Shown here one piece after another: positions 6,857-12,101 of a stretch of 15,646 nt of DNA. The notes below the pieces were generated by a model. The model saw nothing but the letters and a program-made list of their open reading frames with translations. It was not told the origin of the DNA and searched no databases. How positions within the stretch are numbered: position 1 is the stretch's first letter; the number at the start of each line of letters is the position of its first letter. Both the position numbers and the translations under genes were made by a program. The stretch comes from an uncultured Porphyromonadaceae bacterium (GTDB taxonomy: Bacteria > Bacteroidota > Bacteroidia > Bacteroidales > Muribaculaceae). The stretch is from contig CABUTY010000005.1 of assembly GCA_902494595.1 (NCBI GenBank), forward strand, positions 1-15,646, in the 5' to 3' direction.

Positions 6857-8134
6857 TTAATTGTTCGTAGTATATTTAAGGTCATAATTCTCTTTGAGCA
6901 TCAATATGGTATGCGTTGAGAGGTCTATGCGCGACTGATTCTCGCGGGTAATCTCCTGTAGAAGATTGTTGGTGTCGATGATGCCGTGTTCAAGTTTTGA
7001 TTCGGCTGCACGGCGCACATCGCTCCGCAACGATACTATCTCACGGTCATCCGCAATAAGCTGCCGGTATTTGACAATGCCGTCATTTTGCTGTATTTCG
7101 AGCAGATGATTGTTGAAAAGGAAAGTTTCCCGTGATGATTCCACCAAGTTGCGCCGGGTATTGAGTTTTGCCCGGTCGTTCTTCCGCGTATATAATGCGC
7201 CTATGTTCCATGACAGCCGGACACCGACCATTCCGTTGAGTTTCCATGTGCGGTTGAACATCGCGTCGAACTGGTCATAACCGGGATAACCGTAATATCC
7301 CTGTGCGAACACGCTCAGTTTCGGAAGCAACCGGGCGTTAAGCAGACTTTCCTGCGCGTTGGCGAGTTCTATCTGTGTGTCGAAAAGGTGGAGTTCCGGA
7401 CGGTTGTTGCCCTGTGAGGACACTGCTACGTCCTGCGGCATCGCAAGGTCTGTGACCTCCTTGCCGATGAACACGGCAAGCATATCCGTGAGGCTTTTTC
7501 TTGACGAGGAGAGTTCAGTTGCCTGTTGCTCCGCCTTCAGTTTTTCAGCCATAACCGTATTGACATCGCTCTGCATTGCAATCCCGTGTGAAAGCATGGA
7601 TTTCAGCTTGTCGAGATTGGACTGGAGCAACACTTGAAGATCCTTGTTCAACTGTATCTTCTCATCAAGGAGTAGAATACCGAAATAAAGGTCGTTTATC
7701 CGTTGACGGATTGCGTAGAGGTCAGTGGCGGTCTGTGCGGTCTGCACTTCTCCTTCAAGTCGTGCCACGTTCTTCTGCCCGCTTATCAGGCCGCAGTCAT
7801 AGACAGTCTGGTTGATGTCGATGCCGATTCGGTATTGGTCTTTCCGCAATCCTTTTACATCATAACCCTGCTGTCCGAGCATTTTCTGCAACGGGTCGGG
7901 CAGTGTCATTACATCGCTCTGGTATGTTGCCTGCGCCATTGCCGAAATCTGCGGGAGCCATCCTTTCGAGATATTGCTCACCGTGTAGTCGGTGGTCTGC
8001 CTTATCAGGTCGTACTGTTTTATGAGCGGATAATTCTCCTGGGCCAGCCGCTGACACTCGTCCAGCGTGACCGTCTGTGCCTGCGCCAGTATCGGCAGGA
8101 GCATCAGAATAAAAAATGCTGTGATATGCTTCAT
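6857..8134 (-). CDS. TolC-family outer-membrane efflux channel
   Basis: The protein has 425 residues from the ATG at 8132-8134. A signal peptide covers residues 1-19 with the cleavage motif AQA/Q. The mature start TVTLDECQRLAQENYPLIK is the classic outer-membrane efflux protein opening, followed by two repeats of long coiled-coil helices with short beta strands (e.g. LPKLSVFAQGYYGYPGY, SWNIGALYTRKNDRAKLN). An in-frame ATG at 8164 was not used because it falls on the promoter -7 box (8162-8169). It is the first gene of the ten-gene row and provides the outer-membrane exit for the tripartite pump. Confidence 0.93.
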   Translation of the reverse strand: MKHITAFFILMLLPILAQAQTVTLDECQRLAQENYPLIKQYDLIRQTTDYTVSNISKGWLPQISAMAQATYQSDVMTLPDPLQKMLGQQGYDVKGLRKDQYRIGIDINQTVYDCGLISGQKNVARLEGEVQTAQTATDLYAIRQRINDLYFGILLLDEKIQLNKDLQVLLQSNLDKLKSMLSHGIAMQSDVNTVMAEKLKAEQQATELSSSRKSLTDMLAVFIGKEVTDLAMPQDVAVSSQGNNRPELHLFDTQIELANAQESLLNARLLPKLSVFAQGYYGYPGYDQFDAMFNRTWKLNGMVGVRLSWNIGALYTRKNDRAKLNTRRNLVESSRETFLFNNHLLEIQQNDGIVKYRQLIADDREIVSLRSDVRRAAESKLEHGIIDTNNLLQEITRENQSRIDLSTHTILMLKENYDLKYTTNN

Positions 8135-8161
8135 ATTATTATATGTTTTAGTTTCACACTG

Positions 8162-8169
8162 CAAAGTTA
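8162..8169 (-). promoter_or_regulatory. -7 box of the efflux operon promoter
   Basis: On the minus strand this reads TAACTTTG, a perfect match to the Bacteroidota -7 consensus TAnnTTTG, ending 27 bp before the TolC-like ATG. No TTG lies 19-21 bp upstream (the nearest is about 25 bp away), so the -33 element is poor. That fits a promoter that needs an activator such as the divergent AraC protein. Confidence 0.65.
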
Positions 8170-8201
8170 GGGCGACATTACGAGGTTATTATGTCAAAAT
8201 T

Positions 8202-8257
8202 CGGACAATAATTCCTGATATTGTACGATTGCGTGTTTTTCTTGTGAATTGTTCCGG
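8202..8257. promoter_or_regulatory. Candidate operator region between divergent promoters
   Basis: Two overlapping symmetric elements lie between the -7 boxes. ACAATA (8205-8210) and TATTGT (8219-8224) form a 6-bp inverted repeat with 8-bp spacing. CGGACAATAATTC (8202-8214) is an imperfect inverted copy of GAATTGTTCCGG (8246-8257). Either could bind the AraC-type or winged-helix regulators. This is inferred from position and symmetry only. Confidence 0.35.
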
Positions 8258-8267
8258 ATTTTATGCC

Positions 8268-8275
8268 TAACTTTG
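8268..8275 (+). promoter_or_regulatory. -7 box of the divergent AraC gene promoter
   Basis: TAACTTTG matches the TAnnTTTG consensus and is followed by GC, exactly as at the opposing promoter (shared nonamer TAACTTTGC). It ends 24 bp before the ATG at 8300. TTG triplets upstream are at 16 bp or 23 bp, not the preferred 19-21 bp. It lies downstream of the ATG at 8249, which argues against that earlier start. Confidence 0.65.
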
Positions 8276-8299
8276 CCGCAAAACAATACAAACACCATA

Positions 8300-9157
8300 A
8301 TGAAAGCAGGCGTATTAAACGATTTCTCATTGCAGACGACCGATTTCAGCAGTCTTGAAAACCTGCCGGATCTGGCTTTCGTAAATGAGTATTTCGGCAT
8401 GATACTGAATATCGGGCCATACCGCGACAATTTTATACGGGTCGGGCAACCTTACCGTTTTGTGGAAGGACGGATATTGTGGGTTACGGAGGGTAATGCC
8501 GATTTTGAACTGACACTGGAGGAATACCATATCGAGAAAGGTGACATCATATTGCTGGCTCCGGAAGCCATAATGGAGCTTAAATCGTGCAGTGACTCTT
8601 TCACAATGATGGGCATTATATATAAGGAGAATATACCCGTTGGTAAAAACCTTATAATCCATGCCGGAGAAAATGACTGGCACGAAACAGTCAGGCTCGC
8701 AAATATCCTGTGGGACATTGCTCGACACACCCCCTTCCGCCGCGAAACGGTCAGCCATATAGTGTCAGCAATAATAAGCGACATACAGGATATAAACCGC
8801 GCCGAGCAGGAACTGGCTCCCAAGAAAAGGAAGACCCGGCAGGAACTGGTGTTCAGCAAGTTCAAGAAACTGGTAAACGAACATTGCAGCCGACACCGGA
8901 CTATCCCGTTTTATGCCGACGAACTTAACCTTACGCCACATTACCTGTCAAGTCTGATTGGAAAGATAAGCGGTCAGAGCGTGATGTATTGGATTAACCG
9001 CGCCACACTGATACAGGCGAAAGTATTGCTGAAAAACAAGGATATGCTTGTCAGCGAGGTTGCCGACCGCCTGAACTTTCCAAGCCAGACCGCTTTCGGG
9101 TACTTCTTCAAACGCGAAACCGGCATGACCCCAAGCGAATACCAGAAAGCCGACTAA
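8300..9157 (+). CDS. AraC-family regulator with cupin-type N-terminal domain
   Basis: The protein has 285 residues from the ATG at 8300, chosen because the -7 box at 8268-8275 lies after the earlier in-frame ATG at 8249. Residues about 40-115 look like the cupin sensor fold of AraC proteins (GRILWVTEGNADFELTLEEY, IEKGDIILLAPEAIMEL). Residues about 185-283 are the double HTH (YADELNLTPHYLSSLIGKISG and MLVSEVADRLNFPSQTAFGYFF, ending GMTPSEYQ). It is transcribed away from the efflux operon and shares a 165-bp promoter region with it, the usual placement of a local activator. Its HTH resembles that of the fusion protein encoded at 263-823. The ligand is unknown. The 3' end overlaps a truncated receiver gene on the other strand. 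Confidence 0.9.
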   Translation: MKAGVLNDFSLQTTDFSSLENLPDLAFVNEYFGMILNIGPYRDNFIRVGQPYRFVEGRILWVTEGNADFELTLEEYHIEKGDIILLAPEAIMELKSCSDSFTMMGIIYKENIPVGKNLIIHAGENDWHETVRLANILWDIARHTPFRRETVSHIVSAIISDIQDINRAEQELAPKKRKTRQELVFSKFKKLVNEHCSRHRTIPFYADELNLTPHYLSSLIGKISGQSVMYWINRATLIQAKVLLKNKDMLVSEVADRLNFPSQTAFGYFFKRETGMTPSEYQKAD

Positions 9158-9368
9158 AATCTTTTTGCCAACTGCTTAATTCTTGCGCAGTGCCGTGGAC
9201 GAATTTCATCGCCGTAACTACGACCGCGCCGGGCGGCAATTTCGCCACCTCCTCTTTTGCTGCCTCCATGTTATCAACGGCTATCGGTTCGTAGCCGTGC
9301 TTGACAAGCAAGCCCGACATAAGCCGACGGTCGGATTCGGAGGCATCCACAATAAGGACTTTATTCAT
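9108..9368 (-). pseudogene. Truncated response-regulator receiver (RteB/NtrC-like fragment)
   Basis: The frame encodes 86 residues. Residues 1-64 look like the first half of a receiver domain (MNKVLIVDASESDRRLMSGL, then KLPPGAVVVTAM) of the kind found at the N-terminus of RteB-like sigma-54-type regulators of Bacteroidales conjugative transposons (recalled similarity). Similarity fades after about residue 64-70 (near 9160-9176), next to the AraC stop codon at 9155-9157; the remaining codons read antisense through the AraC 3' end. The phosphoacceptor position is Ala (A53 in VVTAM) and the second acidic residue is also Ala (D8-A9), so even the intact gene would have had a pseudo-receiver. The output and AAA+ domains are missing. 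It may be a relic of a gene cut by arrival of the efflux module. Confidence 0.65.
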
Positions 9369-9398
9369 AACTCATAAATTATTGATTGTTCGTTTGCA

Positions 9399-9428
9399 AA
9401 GAAAGGCAGGAAATATCCCGCCTTTCTT
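9399..9428 (-). terminator. Intrinsic terminator after the flavoprotein gene
   Basis: Arms 9399-9411 and 9416-9428 form a 13-bp stem with one mismatch and a 4-nt loop. It lies 31 bp beyond the stop of the flavoprotein gene. On the minus-strand transcript the distal arm ends in TTTCTTT, a short U-rich tail. It would separate the SnoaL/arginase/flavoprotein unit from the receiver fragment. Confidence 0.6.
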
Positions 9429-9459
9429 GCTCTTGTCAGTTCGTAATATTATTCTGCTA

Positions 9460-10020
9460 TTACTTCATTTTCAGATATTTTGCAATATTTTTACCGAGAG
9501 TATGCAAAGTTTCTCTGCCTTTTCCATCGGGAGCCATTTTTGATTTGCTTTCAAACATCAGATTCCAGTAATTGCTGCTGATTATGGGCATCTGACTGAA
9601 CGCGAAATACTTTGCTATGCGATCAACCGCATTATTCCCTCCAGAATACATAAGACTTGCTACCGACGCGCCTATCTTACCGCCGAATGAATGGGCGTGA
9701 GTTTCACCGGCATAAAATACGCGGTCGAGTACAGCACATAATGCGCCGTTAGGATTTGAAAAATAGACAGGAGTTCCGATAACAACACCGTCACATTCCA
9801 GAATTGCATCTATGATGTCATTGCATGGGTCATCATTAAATATGCACCGCCCTGTCTTGGCGCACTTATTACAGTCTATGCAACCACGAATCGGTTTATT
9901 GCCAATCCATAGCCATTTTGTATCAACACCCTCGGTTTTAAGAGCGTCCTCTACAATACACAATGCCTTGTATGTCTCACCTTTGGGATGCGGACTCCCA
10001 TTCAACATCAATATTTTCAT
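9460..10020 (-). CDS. Flavodoxin-fold NAD(P)H:FMN reductase / Isf-like flavoprotein
   Basis: The protein has 186 residues. The start MKILMLNGSPHPKGET is the FMN-phosphate loop of the NADPH-dependent FMN reductase family. VVIGTPVYFSNPNGALCAVLDR (from about residue 79) is the second flavin-contact segment, and GGKIGASVASLMYSGGNNA the third. Cysteines C47, C50, C53 and C59 make CX2CX2CX5C, which fits the compact motif of iron-sulfur flavoproteins (Isf), so a 4Fe-4S cluster is possible though not certain. It begins 4 bp after the arginase-family gene stops and is the last gene of that unit. It likely reduces quinones, nitro compounds or similar electrophiles in the cytoplasm; the substrate is unknown. 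Confidence 0.87.
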   Translation of the reverse strand: MKILMLNGSPHPKGETYKALCIVEDALKTEGVDTKWLWIGNKPIRGCIDCNKCAKTGRCIFNDDPCNDIIDAILECDGVVIGTPVYFSNPNGALCAVLDRVFYAGETHAHSFGGKIGASVASLMYSGGNNAVDRIAKYFAFSQMPIISSNYWNLMFESKSKMAPDGKGRETLHTLGKNIAKYLKMK

Positions 10021-10024
10021 GGTG

Positions 10025-10975
10025 CTATTTCAGTAAAGGTAGCTGATTGAGCATTTCTTTCAAGATTATGGCAGTGCGTGGCATTGGTTCCGCAACTGTC
10101 AGACCGACCAGATTCTTCTCTTTTGCCACATCATTTATTACGCGGACAACCTCTGCGATTTTCATACCGTCAGGCACCACTCCGACTGCGGCGACAATCT
10201 CATTCGGGTCAAGGACATCCATGTCAAAGTGTATGACGACATTGGATGCGCCGGTATTACGGAGCCATTCGATTACTTTTTCCGAGCCGGATACGGTTTC
10301 CTCAGGAGTAAGATGTTTGATTCCATATTCGTTCTGTCGTACCTTAATCTCATCCCTCTCCCAATCGCGCAGTCCTACAAAAAGGATTTTAGACGGGTCT
10401 ATTTTCGCGGGGAGCTGACCGAGTATCTTTTTATCTCCATCTCCCATAAGGGCGGTTACGGCCATAGCATGATATGCCGGATAAACATCTCCCGGAAGTG
10501 TTATGTCGGGATGTGCGTCTATCCATATTACCGCAACATCGTCGGGATATTTCGAGGCGAGCCATGTGAACGGCACGACACTTACCGAACATTCACCTCC
10601 GAGTGTGACAATTCTGTCGGGCTTTTCTATGTCAAGAATATCAAGAGCCGCCCGTGTCTGTTGTGCTATCGCATCCCGGTCAAGCACACCGTCTGTCACA
10701 ACCCGCTTGCATAATTCGGTCGATACGGGGACGGTCAGAGTTTTCTGCCCTGTGGAAGGTGCAAGAAAATCAAGGAGGTGCGCTCCAAGACAGTAACCCC
10801 GTGAGGCCTGTTCCGGGTCTTTTACCTCGGTAATCCATTTGGCGATGTCTCCGCCTTGCCACTGCGGATATATAAGCCGCAAAGTATTGTCCTGTGCCAT
10901 AGTTATGTTGAATGTCATAGCCAGTAATATGGCTGTTGTTATTCTATTCAGATATTTCATTTTTGAGCGATTCAT
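10025..10975 (-). CDS. Arginase/agmatinase-family protein with signal peptide
   Basis: The protein has 316 residues. Residues 6-28 look like a signal peptide (MKYLNRITTAILLAMTFNITMAQ), unusual for this mostly cytosolic family. Ureohydrolase metal motifs are visible: WIDAHPD (D153, H155, D157), FDMDVLDP (D251, D253), AYHAM (H169) and VAEPMPR (E297). The first metal-ligand motif, normally GGDHS, is GGECS (126-130), putting Cys129 where the histidine ligand usually sits. The start overlaps the upstream stop as ATGA (10972-10975), so translation is coupled; a second start at 10960 would serve equally and give a tidier signal peptide. It probably hydrolyses a guanidino or amidino compound in the periplasm, or is a divergent member; the substrate cannot be told. 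Confidence 0.87.
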   Translation of the reverse strand: MNRSKMKYLNRITTAILLAMTFNITMAQDNTLRLIYPQWQGGDIAKWITEVKDPEQASRGYCLGAHLLDFLAPSTGQKTLTVPVSTELCKRVVTDGVLDRDAIAQQTRAALDILDIEKPDRIVTLGGECSVSVVPFTWLASKYPDDVAVIWIDAHPDITLPGDVYPAYHAMAVTALMGDGDKKILGQLPAKIDPSKILFVGLRDWERDEIKVRQNEYGIKHLTPEETVSGSEKVIEWLRNTGASNVVIHFDMDVLDPNEIVAAVGVVPDGMKIAEVVRVINDVAKEKNLVGLTVAEPMPRTAIILKEMLNQLPLLK

Positions 10976-11547
10976 TCAAGTTTGAAACCAAGTTCAAGCG
11001 CAAGTTTCAATTCCTCGCACATATACCACATTTCCGTAATCATACCGTCTTCATCAAACTGTATGATCGCCACTTCATCCCATTCTATACGTTTTCCGGT
11101 AGCCGGTTTGCCGCAGAATGTTCCTTTGTGCAGGACAGAATAGTGGTATTGAGCCATTACTTTGTTTCCTTCGGCAACGATATTCTGCATCTCGACTTTC
11201 TGGTCTCCGAGAGCGGATGACAGCGGTGTCCAGCCCGTTTCCATCCATTGCAGGAAGTTGCCTCGCTGGGGAATCGGATCTCCGGTTGCCGCATACAAGG
11301 CGGCGAATCCGGCACGGTTAGTCACGCATCGGGGTGAAACCACCTTGCGGACATAATCAATATTACCTGAAGGGAGTGCCTCTGCAAGTAATTTGATTAC
11401 AATTTCTTTCTTTTCGTTCAATTCCATAGAGTTACTGTTTTCGTTGTTATCTTTTTTGGCAGAACATCCTGCCATGAGAATGACGACAGCCGCGAGAGCC
11501 AACGCCTTACTCCATATTTTCAAATGAAAATCAACAGTCGGTTTCAT
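10972..11547 (-). CDS. SnoaL-like (ester cyclase type) lipoprotein
   Basis: The protein has 191 residues. A lipoprotein signal ends in LMAGC (lipidated C28), followed by a polar linker rich in N, S and K to about residue 42. The remainder (about 43-191) has the SnoaL/NTF2-like pattern: KEIVIKLLAEALPSGNIDYVRKVVSP, a middle part with GNFLQWMETGW, then GNKVMAQYHYSVLHKGTFCGKPATGKRIEWDEVAIIQFDEDGMITEMWY, the typical central sheet motif of ester cyclases. Members are small enzymes or ligand-binding proteins. It is first in the three-gene unit and is transcribed from a well-formed promoter at 11570-11600, divergently from the HxlR gene. Actual activity is unknown. Confidence 0.82.
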   Translation of the reverse strand: MKPTVDFHLKIWSKALALAAVVILMAGCSAKKDNNENSNSMELNEKKEIVIKLLAEALPSGNIDYVRKVVSPRCVTNRAGFAALYAATGDPIPQRGNFLQWMETGWTPLSSALGDQKVEMQNIVAEGNKVMAQYHYSVLHKGTFCGKPATGKRIEWDEVAIIQFDEDGMITEMWYMCEELKLALELGFKLE

Positions 11548-11569
11548 ATTCTTTGTTTTTATCCGGGTG

Positions 11570-11600
11570 CAAAATTAGTAGTTTCATTCGACAAACGCAA
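11570..11600 (-). promoter_or_regulatory. Promoter of the SnoaL/arginase/flavoprotein unit
   Basis: On the minus strand, TTG (11600-11598) is followed after 20 bp by TAATTTTG (11577-11570), a good Bacteroidota -33/-7 pair. The -7 box ends 22 bp before the ATG at 11547. Confidence 0.65.
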
Positions 11601-11618
11601 TTACTGACAAATTATTCA

Positions 11619-11642
11619 TATAGGGACAAATTTATCCCTATA
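11619..11642. promoter_or_regulatory. Palindromic operator, probable HxlR site
   Basis: TATAGGGA (11619-11626), an 8-bp AT-rich spacer, and TCCCTATA (11635-11642) form a perfect inverted repeat. It lies between the two divergent promoters, 18 bp from one -33 box and 9 bp from the other. Winged-helix dimers of the HxlR/MarR type bind such palindromes. Assignment to the adjacent HxlR gene is inferred. Confidence 0.6.
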
Positions 11643-11651
11643 CATACTAAA

Positions 11652-11683
11652 TTTGTTGGTATGGACTATTTTGATTACTTTTG
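11652..11683 (+). promoter_or_regulatory. Promoter of the HxlR gene
   Basis: TTTG (11652-11655), 20 bp, then TACTTTTG (11676-11683) matches the Bacteroidota -33/-7 consensus closely. The -7 box ends 24 bp before the ATG at 11708. Confidence 0.7.
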
Positions 11684-11707
11684 CGGTAAAAAAAAGTTTT
11701 GGATAGT

Positions 11708-12061
11708 ATGTACGAAAAGAAAATACCCTTCGACCTCAATTGCGATATAAAAATCACGATGGAGATTATCAGCGGAAAATGGAAATGCTGTATAATAAGC
11801 AGATTGCATGACCGCCCCATGCGTCCGAGTGAGATTCACCGTGAATTCCCTTCCGCCACACCCCGTGTGCTTAATCAGCAGTTGAAAGAACTGGAATATC
11901 ACCGGATTATCAATAAGAAGATATACCCCACGTTGCCCCCTCATTCCGAGTATTCGCTGACTCCTGCAGGAGAATCCCTCCTGCCTATCATTGAGATGCT
12001 GCGAAAGTGGGGCGACGATTACCGTGACGAGTTCAAAGATATTCTGGGGGTTAAAGAATAA
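11708..12061 (+). CDS. HxlR-family winged-helix regulator
   Basis: The protein has 117 residues from the ATG at 11708; the TTG at 11699 in the same frame would add only three residues and sits close to the expected transcription start. The family pattern is clear: a conserved early cysteine (DLNCDI, C12), MEIISGKWKCCII (C27, C28), RPMRPSEIHREFPSATPRVLNQQLKELEYHRII as HTH and recognition helix, the wing region up to YSLTPAGESLLPII, and a C-terminal dimerisation helix. HxlR relatives such as YodB and HypR sense electrophiles or disulfide stress through the conserved N-terminal cysteine, so a similar role is plausible. It is divergent from the unit at 9460-11547 with a palindrome between. It ends directly at a strong hairpin. 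Confidence 0.9.
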   Translation: MYEKKIPFDLNCDIKITMEIISGKWKCCIISRLHDRPMRPSEIHREFPSATPRVLNQQLKELEYHRIINKKIYPTLPPHSEYSLTPAGESLLPIIEMLRKWGDDYRDEFKDILGVKE

Positions 12062-12100
12062 AATCCTATGATTACTATTTTTTAGTAATCATAGGATTTT
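12060..12100. terminator. Perfect bidirectional hairpin terminator
   Basis: AAAATCCTATGATTACTA (12060-12077) pairs perfectly with 12083-12100 around a TTTTT loop, an 18-bp stem with A/T ends that supply a U-run in either direction. It starts inside the HxlR stop codon and ends just before the helicase stop (12102-12104), so it serves the two convergent genes. Confidence 0.8.
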
Positions 12101-12101
12101 C

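Noticed and set aside
6844..6885. Earlier start for the HlyD-like gene at 6885
   Set aside because: It would overlap the TolC-like coding end and place 14 residues before a clear lipoprotein signal; the ATG at 6843 gives a normal start.
8135..8164. Earlier start for the TolC-like gene at 8164
   Set aside because: The codon falls inside the -7 box at 8162-8169 and its ten extra residues would precede an otherwise clean signal peptide.
8249..8299. Earlier ATG for the plus-strand AraC gene at 8249
   Set aside because: The perfect -7 box at 8268-8275 lies downstream of it, so the transcript would start after this codon; the ATG at 8300 is preferred.
9158..9191. Possible terminator after the plus-strand AraC gene
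   Set aside because: Only a weak 5-bp repeat (ACTGC/GCAGT) is present and the T-run at about 9161-9166 has no stem before it.
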